8,262 nucleotides of DNA, from the NCBI GenBank assembly GCA_016192205.1, contig JACPUP010000056.1, forward strand, positions 1-8,262, written 5' to 3'. This stretch comes from Candidatus Kerfeldbacteria bacterium (GTDB taxonomy: Bacteria; Patescibacteriota; Patescibacteriia; SBBC01; JACPUP01). Positions 1 through 4,864 of the stretch are shown in pieces. The translations under genes were made by a program, and so were the position numbers. The notes beneath the pieces were generated by a model, which saw only the letters and a list, made by a program, of their open reading frames with translations, searched no databases and was not told the DNA's origin. Within the stretch, counting starts at the first letter, position 1, and each line of letters starts with the position of its first letter.

Positions 1-21
1 ATTGCCCGCTTAATAAAGAAT

Positions 22-51
22 CAAGCCGCCCTGATGGCCGGGGGCGGCTTG
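22..51 (-). terminator. Intrinsic terminator of the purM-like gene
   Basis: A perfect 10-bp inverted repeat (22-31 against 42-51, CAAGCCGCCC / GGGCGGCTTG) encloses a 10-base loop. On the minus strand it is followed by ATTCTTTATTAA, a U-rich but interrupted tail. It lies about 53 bases beyond the stop codon of the PurM-like gene, so it is the expected 3' end of that transcript. The tail is less uniform than in a textbook terminator. Confidence 0.7.
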
Positions 52-104
52 TGAAGACAACGCTTTGGCGGTTGTCGGGTCGTGAGAGGTAGAACCGCGG
101 CTGA

Positions 105-1217
105 CTACTCGCCGGGAGGCGGGAGCGTGATGTTCCCGGGCTCGAAGACAACCCTACGCTCCCCCCCGAACACGATGCCGAGGTTGTGGACCGTGTGCCC
201 AGCCTTGGCCGCCACAGCGATGGCCCTGCTGTCATGACTAGGATGCACGAAGATGTAGTATCCAACCCCCCAGTTGAAGGTCGTGAGGCAGTCCTCCAGC
301 GTCACGCCCAGTTCGCGTAGAAACAGGAAGAGTGGCGGAACCGGCACCCAGTTGTAGATGCGGTACGTGAACGGACGCTTGTCGAACGCGATCTTGCTGA
401 CGCCGCTGCCCGTACCGGGTACCAAGGCATGGATCTCGACACCCGCATCCAGGAGCGCCTCGACAAGGCCGACGTAGGAACGCGTCGGAATGAGGGCCTC
501 GTCGCCGAGGGTGTTGCCGTTTGGCAATCGGGTCAGGAACTGATCCGGCAGCGATAGCGCCCGCTTGATGACGAGCGAGACGCCGTTGGCATGCAAGCCC
601 GATGACTCGGCGCCGAGGATGTGATCTCCCACCCGCAACGCCGCACCAGTGATGAGGCGATCCCGCGGTGCGATGATGCCGGTCACACAGCCGCTCAATG
701 ACGGTGCACTCTTGACTGGCAACTCCGCCTTGATGAGGTAGCGCAGCGACGGCGACTCCCCAGCCGGGAGTGCCATCCCACACATCTCACAGGCGCGGTA
801 GAAGCTCTCAGCGAGATCGCGGGCCCGCCGCTCGTCGGTGAACCACTTACTGTCGCTGGCCACCACCTCGTCGGTGTAGACAACGGGCATCGCTCCTTGA
901 GCGATGACATCGTTGGCCGCCATGAGCGCGGTGTCGATGCCGATCCCTTCGTAGTAGGTTCGACTGGTTCCCGCGTTCTGGTACATCCATTCAGCGATCC
1001 AGTTCTTGTTGCCGAGCCCCTCCTGCGTGTTCGACCAGGCGTGCGACTGCCGACCAACATACCGGTACACGCAGCCGTGGTCATGGGACTCCACGACCAC
1101 GCCTCGCCGCCTTGGGAAATCGAGGGTCGTACGACCAACCTCGATCATTGCTCGTTTGAAAGGTTCGATCTGGGTGTAGTCGACACCCGCCTGCGCATAC
1201 TCGCTCTTTTCGTCCAA
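105..1217 (-). CDS. Divergent AIR synthase (PurM)-like protein
   Basis: This 370-residue protein is homologous to phosphoribosylformylglycinamidine cyclo-ligase (PurM), the ATP-dependent enzyme that closes the imidazole ring of AIR in purine synthesis. Seen: YAQAGVDY near the N terminus (7-14), GIGIDTALMAANDVIAQGA (91-109) matching the PurM dimer-core motif, ESSGLHANGVSL (204-215) matching the GxHSNGxSL motif, and TFNWGVGYYI (313-322) matching TFNCGVG. The order and spacing fit the AIRS_N then AIRS_C layout, and the length is slightly above the usual 345. Odd points: the canonical DGVGTK nucleotide-binding motif reads EGLGNK (66-71), GGETAEMPG reads AGESPSLRY (152-160), and TGGG is VPGTGSG. 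Catalysis of the classical reaction is therefore uncertain; a related PurM/SelD/HypE-superfamily activity is possible. The start is TTG, chosen because a strong Shine-Dalgarno lies 5 bases upstream. No other purine gene is in the window. Confidence 0.88.
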   Translation of the reverse strand: MDEKSEYAQAGVDYTQIEPFKRAMIEVGRTTLDFPRRRGVVVESHDHGCVYRYVGRQSHAWSNTQEGLGNKNWIAEWMYQNAGTSRTYYEGIGIDTALMAANDVIAQGAMPVVYTDEVVASDSKWFTDERRARDLAESFYRACEMCGMALPAGESPSLRYLIKAELPVKSAPSLSGCVTGIIAPRDRLITGAALRVGDHILGAESSGLHANGVSLVIKRALSLPDQFLTRLPNGNTLGDEALIPTRSYVGLVEALLDAGVEIHALVPGTGSGVSKIAFDKRPFTYRIYNWVPVPPLFLFLRELGVTLEDCLTTFNWGVGYYIFVHPSHDSRAIAVAAKAGHTVHNLGIVFGGERRVVFEPGNITLPPPGE

Positions 1218-1222
1218 GACAC

Positions 1223-1229
1223 CCTCCTC
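1223..1229 (-). promoter_or_regulatory. Shine-Dalgarno site that fixes the TTG start
   Basis: On the minus strand GAGGAGG is followed by GTGTC and then TTG. The spacing of 5 bases is near ideal, which supports the TTG at 1217-1215 as the true start of the PurM-like gene. Confidence 0.85.
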
Positions 1230-1250
1230 GTGAGAGCAAGAAGCGGTCGA

Positions 1251-1279
1251 ACCTTACATTGGGATAGGGTTTTTGGCAA
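1251..1279 (-). promoter_or_regulatory. Probable sigma70-type promoter of the purM-like gene
   Basis: On the minus strand TTGCCA (1279-1274, 5 of 6 matches to TTGACA) is followed by a 17-base spacer and TAAGGT (1256-1251). The same -10 variant TAAGGT occurs 17 bases after TTGACG upstream of the pilin gene. Transcription would begin near 1244, giving a leader of roughly 26 bases that contains the Shine-Dalgarno. The site lies just downstream of a probable terminator, as expected between two separate transcription units. Confidence 0.5.
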
Positions 1280-1282
1280 GAT

Positions 1283-1314
1283 AAAAAATCGACGCGGCAT
1301 GAGCGTGCGACGTC
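1283..1314 (-). terminator. Probable intrinsic terminator of the secreted hydrolase gene
   Basis: On the minus strand an imperfect hairpin (GACGTCGCA against TGCCGCGTC, 1314-1291, with single-base bulges) is followed by GA and then six T residues (1288-1283). It lies about 78 bases after the stop of the upstream gene and just before the promoter of the next. The stem is imperfect, but the T-run is good. Confidence 0.5.
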
Positions 1315-1391
1315 AGGGGTTGATGGTGGTGTGTAGCCCTCGTGGGACGGAGTTGGAAACGGGAAGCGGAGGGTGTGAAGGGATGTCTGAA

Positions 1392-2960
1392 TCAATTGCC
1401 CGCAATCACGCGGTTCCACTTCCGAAAAACGTCTTCGGCCGGCCCGCCGCGAATGGACCAGTCGGGCAGGAGCGGGTACTCCCAGAACTCGTAGCCGAAA
1501 TGCCAGGCGCCGATGACCCAGGGCCGGTCACGCAACGCTTCGAAGTACGCGTGGACCACCCGCGCTTGGTCCTGACCGGAGAAGCGGTGGAATTTCCCGC
1601 TCGTTGCGTTGTCGCCAGCGCCGGGAACCGGCTTCGTCTGGATGAAAGCATCGCCCTTCCAGGCCTGTTGGACCCCGTAGGATTGGAGAAGGACAATCGT
1701 CGGTTTTCCCGTCGTTTCGTACAGTTCCTTCGTCGCGTCCAGTACCCTCCCCGCACCGACGTTCAATTCCTCGTCGGCTGGCGTGTCGTTCGCGGAAATC
1801 GCCGCCGTGGTAATGGCCAGGTAAAAATCGACGTCCTTGACCATCGCGAGCTCATCGACTGACGGGAAGATAATCGCGGTCTCCGGCGCCGCTCCGCTCA
1901 GCCACAGAATGGAGCCGAGTTCGCCCTTGTATATGTCTCGCACCTTGCTCACGAGGCCGTCAACCCGTGCTTGGAGGTCCGGCAAGCCAGACTGCCGTGC
2001 CTCAAAGAGGTCAACCATGAACGAATCGACGCGGGCTTTCTGGGCAATGCGCGCATGGTGGAGGACGAACCGCTCGACCTCCGAGAAGTACTGCTCCCAC
2101 CAGGCCGGCGAGCGGTCCGCGGTTTTTATGGTCGTACAGCAGATCTGTGGAGCCAAGTGGATTTTCAATCCGGCGCGCTGGAACGCCTGGATGTGCTCGA
2201 TCAATTTGGCGTCGTTCGGGTAGTTTGGCGAATCGCCAAGGCCGAGCTCGCGCTCGTTCCCGACAATCGGCAACGGATCTTGCTTAATCCACTGCCAGGG
2301 CGGGAAGAAAGCAACCCAGCCGTTGCCGAGACGATTCAGGTGGCGGGCGGTCGGTGTGACGAACGGGTCGAACGCCGGGATCCAGTAGTCCATAATGCCC
2401 TGGCCGGAGCGGAAGGCGATCTCGTTCACGCGGGGCAGCAGCGGACCCGAAGGATCTAATTGAGACCGCCGCTCGACTGGCTGGTTCCCAGGCGGGAACC
2501 AGCGCCAGCGCCGGATTGTATCCCGCTCGACGCCGCCGGCAAGAACCCGGTTGTACGGGATGGAGCGGCCGAGGCGCTTCTCGCGATAGGCGAAGTCGTC
2601 GGGCGCGATGTACTCTGCGCCATGGAAGCCGGCCCGGTTGCGGACATAGCGGTAGTGGTAGCGGCCGTTGGTTCCTCGTTCGAGTTGATTCGACGAGAAC
2701 GAGATCCGGTAGGTTCGGCCGGAAACTTTTTTCATCCGGTATGCCCGGACCCCCTCCGGTTGGAAGTTTTCCACGGAGATCGTGTCGCCGGACGGGGTGT
2801 TTTTTGGCACGGTCACGACGAAGGTGATGGTTGTCGGACTCGCTTCCGTTGCGTCGGCCCGGCGGACCGGCGACGGTGTCCACAGCACCAGCGTGCCGAC
2901 GATCAGTGCGGTGACGAACGACGCTCCACGCAGGTGGTTCCCTTGCCCAGAGGTGTTCAC
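1392..2960 (-). CDS. Secreted CBM20-like plus TIM-barrel glycoside hydrolase-like protein
   Basis: This 522-residue protein has a probable signal peptide: hydrophobic FVTALIVGTLVLW at 15-27, then small residues and an AxA-type site near ADATEA (35-40). Residues about 43-107 resemble a starch-binding-like beta-sandwich (CBM20/CBM48 type): TITFVVTVPKNTPSGD at the start, a central RAYRMKKVSGRTYRISF, and NGRYHYRYVRN at the end. Residues about 205-515 look like a TIM-barrel glycosidase, loosely of the GH113/GH53 type: WVAFFPPWQW (215-224), AFQRAGLKIHLAPQ (259-272), VDSFMVDLFEA (311-321), KPTIVLLQSYG (419-429) and VIGAWHFGYEFWEYP (482-496). E320 and E491/E494 are candidate catalytic acids, but I cannot assign them. 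The likely role is extracellular polysaccharide binding or breakdown (inference). The start is GTG; an in-frame TAG 15 bases upstream blocks extension, and no good Shine-Dalgarno is visible. No cysteine pattern or sorting signal was seen. Confidence 0.72.
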   Translation of the reverse strand: MNTSGQGNHLRGASFVTALIVGTLVLWTPSPVRRADATEASPTTITFVVTVPKNTPSGDTISVENFQPEGVRAYRMKKVSGRTYRISFSSNQLERGTNGRYHYRYVRNRAGFHGAEYIAPDDFAYREKRLGRSIPYNRVLAGGVERDTIRRWRWFPPGNQPVERRSQLDPSGPLLPRVNEIAFRSGQGIMDYWIPAFDPFVTPTARHLNRLGNGWVAFFPPWQWIKQDPLPIVGNERELGLGDSPNYPNDAKLIEHIQAFQRAGLKIHLAPQICCTTIKTADRSPAWWEQYFSEVERFVLHHARIAQKARVDSFMVDLFEARQSGLPDLQARVDGLVSKVRDIYKGELGSILWLSGAAPETAIIFPSVDELAMVKDVDFYLAITTAAISANDTPADEELNVGAGRVLDATKELYETTGKPTIVLLQSYGVQQAWKGDAFIQTKPVPGAGDNATSGKFHRFSGQDQARVVHAYFEALRDRPWVIGAWHFGYEFWEYPLLPDWSIRGGPAEDVFRKWNRVIAGN

Positions 2961-3300
2961 GGCATCACTGTACTACTTTTCGTTCGAAGGCGTCGAGTGT
3001 GCGAGGTGTAGCTGAGATCAATCAACACGGCTCGTCGACACCGCGCCAGGAACGGCAATGTCCGCCGCCGCATTACTTCTCTTGCTGTGGCCTGTACGTC
3101 AAAGCTCAATGCTTCCAGTTCAACACTCTTCTAGGCCACCGTAGACCGAGTTCGAACTTATTTCGTCACGGCGCCAGATACGATCCGGTGGCCGAAGCTC
3201 TACTTGAATGACCCTTGCGTAAAGAGTTATATCCGTCAGGGTAAGCTTGGAGGCCAGATCTTCGTGCCCCATCGTACCGATACCGCCTAAACATCGTCTT
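2961..3300. other. Intergenic gap with no confident gene
   Basis: This 340-base stretch lies between the start of the secreted hydrolase gene and the stop of the orphan gene, both on the minus strand. I see no RNA gene, no clear promoter with both boxes, and no strong intrinsic terminator for the orphan gene. A 50-codon minus-strand ORF (3272-3120) is the only coding candidate and is weak. A palindrome AGTTCGAACT at 3149-3158 superficially resembles a tRNA T-loop, but no tRNA surrounds it. Confidence 0.6.
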
Positions 3301-3801
3301 TTATGTATTCTCCAATTCCTCAAGTCGTAGCCGGCCTTTCCGCGTAATAACATACCCGGCGGTTGTCGGTTCTCCATGAGCGGGCGCCTCGAGGTGCATT
3401 CTATATTCTTTGCCGGGGCCTGGTTCGACATCCAACTCAAAGATTTCCGAAAAGCCACCGGCCGCGTGGGTATTTGATGTATAGAGGATATCGAATCGGG
3501 GTACAATGGCAATATCCTGTCCCTCTCCTTCAATAAATAGTAAATCCCCACTCGGTTCCTTATCCAGACGCAGTTCGGGCATATGTTGTTGAAGTCCGCC
3601 GGCACGTTTCCGCTCCATGGCGTTAACGACATCCATTCGTTGCGGCTGGAAGGCTTGATTGAATGATCCACGTAACGCGCCCCCTCGGGTATTGTCTTGT
3701 TTTTCTATAGCTGTTAATTCATTAAACGCATTATACGCGCTCGTAATTTCACTATCACGCTCAGCATCGGATTCACGTTCGGGTGATTGTTCTGGGTTCA
3801 T
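3301..3801 (-). CDS. Hypothetical orphan protein, lower GC than its neighbours
   Basis: I do not recognise this 166-residue protein. The first 35 residues are highly charged and probably disordered (EQSPERESDAERDSE). A predicted helical stretch follows (22-75, including RMDVVNAMERKRAGG). The C-terminal half (about 80-160) is beta-rich (GDLLFIEGEG, DIAIVPRFDILYT, FSEIFELDVEPG, AGYVITRKGRLRLEEL). No signal peptide or membrane segment is visible, so it should be cytoplasmic. Its codons are far less GC-biased at third positions (many GAA, AAT, CAA, TTA) than the neighbouring genes, suggesting recent acquisition or low expression. The ATG has no Shine-Dalgarno, but a TATAAC box lies 11 bases upstream, so a leaderless start is possible. 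It was chosen over an overlapping 183-codon frame (3671-3120) because it has protein-like secondary-structure periodicity and an acidic soluble composition. Confidence 0.68.
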   Translation of the reverse strand: MNPEQSPERESDAERDSEITSAYNAFNELTAIEKQDNTRGGALRGSFNQAFQPQRMDVVNAMERKRAGGLQQHMPELRLDKEPSGDLLFIEGEGQDIAIVPRFDILYTSNTHAAGGFSEIFELDVEPGPGKEYRMHLEAPAHGEPTTAGYVITRKGRLRLEELENT

Positions 3802-3812
3802 AGGGCTGATGT

Positions 3813-3818
3813 GTTATA
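3813..3818 (-). promoter_or_regulatory. Candidate -10 box (TATAAC) of the orphan gene
   Basis: TATAAC on the minus strand lies 11 bases before the ATG at 3801 within an AT-rich stretch (3802-3870). No convincing -35 hexamer is present at 16-18 bases. If used, the transcript would start at or within a few bases of the ATG. Confidence 0.35.
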
Positions 3819-3944
3819 AATTCTTGTTATTCCTAATTCTATAATAGAAACGATCATTATTGAAGCATCGAAAACTGTCCAGCCGTAGCGCACTGTCGGA
3901 TTATTTGCCTGTCATTATTTTCCCTTGCATGTCTTCGGTTGACC

Positions 3945-4143
3945 GCCTTCGCTACGCGAAAGCTGGTAGCCCCACGGGTCCCGCCCTCTTTTCTCTTTCT
4001 GCGCAAGGTTGGCGGGATCCCGCCATCGAGGCGGGAGATTCTCCGGCCTATGGCCGGATCCGCTTTGACCCTTTTTTGGGTTGCGGAGAACCCGGGTTAC
4101 CGGCTTGCCCCGCCGTGCGGCGGGGTCCCGCTGCAGAGCGGGA
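3945..4143. repeat. Dense cassette of back-to-back hairpins downstream of tRNA-Glu
   Basis: This gene-free stretch is built almost entirely of perfect short inverted repeats. They are 3945-3952/3956-3963 (TTCGC core), palindrome GGCGGGATCCCGCC at 4011-4024, TCCCGCC 4018-4024/GGCGGGA 4030-4036, TCCGGCC 4042-4048/GGCCGGA 4052-4058, TCCGC 4059-4063/GCGGA 4083-4087 enclosing GACCC/GGGTT around six T, palindrome AACCCGGGTT 4089-4098, CCCCGCCG 4108-4115/CGGCGGGG 4118-4125, and TCCCGCT 4126-4132/AGCGGGA 4137-4143. Several abut with no gap, and TCCCGCC/GGCGGGA and AACCC/GGGTT copies could pair in alternative ways. None has a proper T-tail, so it is not a simple terminator. It could be a structured RNA in the tRNA-Glu transcript, a REP/MITE-like repeat, or the remains of an integrated element. 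Confidence 0.75.
3962..3978 (-). repeat. Partial copy of the tRNA-Glu 3' end
   Basis: GCTGGTAGCCCC at 3962-3973 repeats exactly 4173-4184, the last nine bases of the tRNA with its encoded CCA, plus two bases beyond. After it both copies read ACGGG, with one extra G in the tRNA copy. The copies lie 211 bases apart in direct orientation and bracket most of the hairpin cassette. Duplicated tRNA 3' ends are the usual mark of integrase-type attachment sites, but the enclosed segment is very short. Confidence 0.6.
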
Positions 4144-4174
4144 AAAAGCTAAGGCTATTTAATGAGAGAAGGGC

Positions 4175-4252
4175 TGGTAGCCCCGACGGGATTCGAACCC
4201 GTGTTACCACATTGAAAGCGTGGTGTCCTGGACCAGCCTAGACGACGGGGCC
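4175..4252 (-). tRNA. tRNA-Glu (anticodon UUC), CCA encoded
   Basis: The minus strand folds as a complete cloverleaf. The acceptor GGCCCCG (4252-4246) pairs with CGGGGCT (4185-4179) with a G1-U72 wobble. The D-arm is GTCT/GGAC with an 11-base loop. The anticodon stem CCACG/TGTGG holds loop CTTTCAA, so the anticodon is UUC (4216-4214). The variable region has 4 bases, and the T-arm is ACGGG-TTCGAAT-CCCGT. The discriminator is A (4178) and CCA is genome-encoded (4177-4175). A UUC anticodon reads both Glu codons. Confidence 0.97.
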
Positions 4253-4268
4253 TTGGGAAAGCACACCA

Positions 4269-4297
4269 AGACTAGCAAGCTCGCCTAGCCGCGTAAA
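4269..4297 (-). promoter_or_regulatory. Candidate promoter of tRNA-Glu
   Basis: On the minus strand TTTACG (4297-4292), a 17-base spacer and TAGTCT (4274-4269) lie 16 bases upstream of the tRNA. Spacing is right, but both hexamers are only moderate matches. It sits back to back with the first pilin promoter: the two -35 boxes are 4 bases apart. Confidence 0.35.
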
Positions 4298-4301
4298 GTG
4301 T

Positions 4302-4330
4302 TTGACGCGGGGAGGCGTATTCGGTAAGGT
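4302..4330 (+). promoter_or_regulatory. Pilin promoter P1
   Basis: TTGACG (4302-4307, 5 of 6 consensus), a 17-base spacer and TAAGGT (4325-4330). The predicted start is near 4337, giving a leader of roughly 38 bases before the ATG at 4375. The -10 variant is the same as at the PurM-like gene. Confidence 0.45.
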
Positions 4331-4332
4331 TC

Positions 4333-4361
4333 TTGCGTCATTTCGTGACGACGGGTATCAT
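4333..4361 (+). promoter_or_regulatory. Pilin promoter P2 with an inverted repeat in the spacer
   Basis: TTGCGT (4333-4338), a 17-base spacer and TATCAT (4356-4361, 5 of 6 consensus). The predicted start near 4368 leaves only about 7 bases before the ATG. A perfect inverted repeat CGTCA-TTTCG-TGACG (4336-4350) overlaps the -35 box and spacer and could be an operator. The -35 box coincides with the in-frame TTG at 4333, which is evidence against that TTG as a start codon. Confidence 0.55.
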
Positions 4362-4374
4362 CTTTCTAGACAAT

Positions 4375-4755
4375 ATGAGCAGTCCACACCGTTGGGGGGT
4401 TTCGTTCACCGCTCTCGGTTTCGTCCTGGCGGCTGCACTCGTTGCAGCGCTACCAGTCCTGGCCCAGACCTCGTTTACCATCGAAGACATCGGCGGCCAG
4501 GTGGGCCTTGGCACCGCTGACCTCAAGGACACGGTCATCAACATTATTCGGTGGGTGCTCGGCATCTTGGCGTTGGTTGCGGTTTCGTTCATCATTATCG
4601 GCGGCTTCATGTGGATGACAGCGGCCGGCAATGACGAGCGGATCGACAAGGCGAAGAAGACCATTTCGGCCGCGGTGATCGGCATCGTCATCGTCATCCT
4701 CGCCTGGGCGCTCGTCATCTTCGTGGCTGGCACGACGGCGAACGTGACACAATAG
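4375..4755 (+). CDS. Small type IV secretion pilin-like membrane protein
   Basis: This 126-residue protein fits the TrbC/VirB2-like T4SS pilin family that is abundant in Patescibacteria. A signal-like segment (about 7-30, GVSFTALGFVLAAALVAALP) ends in VLAQ, a plausible signal peptidase site. Residues about 53-80 form a first membrane helix (VINIIRWVLGILALVAVSFIIIGGFMW), then a short polar loop (MTAAGNDERIDKAKKTI, 81-97), then a second helix (about 98-119). The GGFMWMTAAGNDE...KAKK pattern is the family's hallmark. In the classical system such subunits form a conjugative or secretion pilus; no VirB/Trb partner is next to it, so its role here may be envelope-associated and unknown. ATG 4375 was chosen because the in-frame TTG at 4333 lies in a promoter. 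No Shine-Dalgarno precedes the ATG. Confidence 0.85.
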   Translation: MSSPHRWGVSFTALGFVLAAALVAALPVLAQTSFTIEDIGGQVGLGTADLKDTVINIIRWVLGILALVAVSFIIIGGFMWMTAAGNDERIDKAKKTISAAVIGIVIVILAWALVIFVAGTTANVTQ

Positions 4756-4778
4756 CAGCGAATACGAGCGCAGCACCC

Positions 4779-4808
4779 TTGACGTTTAGGTCGCTTTTTA
4801 GCTACCCT
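4779..4808 (+). promoter_or_regulatory. Candidate promoter of the 259-residue protein gene
   Basis: TTGACG (4779-4784), an 18-base spacer and TACCCT (4803-4808, 3 of 6). The -35 box is good and the -10 weak. If used, the leader would be about 50 bases and include the GGAGGT site. Confidence 0.35.
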
Positions 4809-4852
4809 GGTGGGCCATCGAAGACGTCGGTGGTAATTGCACACGAACAATC

Positions 4853-4858
4853 GGAGGT
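4853..4858 (+). promoter_or_regulatory. Shine-Dalgarno GGAGGT supporting a GTG start
   Basis: GGAGGT lies 6 bases before GTG at 4865. It is the clearest ribosome-binding site on the plus strand here and decides the start of the 259-residue protein. Confidence 0.8.
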
Positions 4859-4864
4859 GTTCCG

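Noticed and set aside
897..1862. 321-codon plus-strand frame across two minus-strand genes
   Set aside because: It runs antisense through the PurM-like and hydrolase genes and their intergenic signals. Such long antisense frames are expected in GC-rich coding DNA.
3149..3158. AGTTCGAACT as a possible tRNA T-loop or tRNA fragment
   Set aside because: It is just a palindrome. No acceptor, anticodon or D-arm can be built around it on either strand.
3120..3671. 183-codon minus-strand frame overlapping the orphan gene
   Set aside because: Its composition is unlike a folded protein in the part overlapping 3301-3801 (many Pro, Arg, Trp, Met runs), and the other frame has better protein character. 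Only its last 50 codons are kept as a weak possibility.
3945..4143. CRISPR array or integron attC site in the hairpin region
   Set aside because: The hairpins differ in sequence and spacing, there are no regular repeat-spacer units, and the attC core sites (RYYYAAC/GTTRRRY) at the ends of one long stem are not seen.
4333..4374. TTG at 4333 as the start of the pilin gene (140 residues)
   Set aside because: The TTG is part of a -35 hexamer with a well-spaced TATCAT -10 box, and the extra 14 residues (RHFVTTGIIFLDN) do not improve the signal peptide. ATG 4375 is preferred.
4757..4799. AGCGA/TCGCT followed by five T as a terminator after the pilin gene
   Set aside because: The stem is only 5 bp with a loop of about 29 bases, and the T-run lies within the spacer of a candidate promoter. 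Too weak to call.
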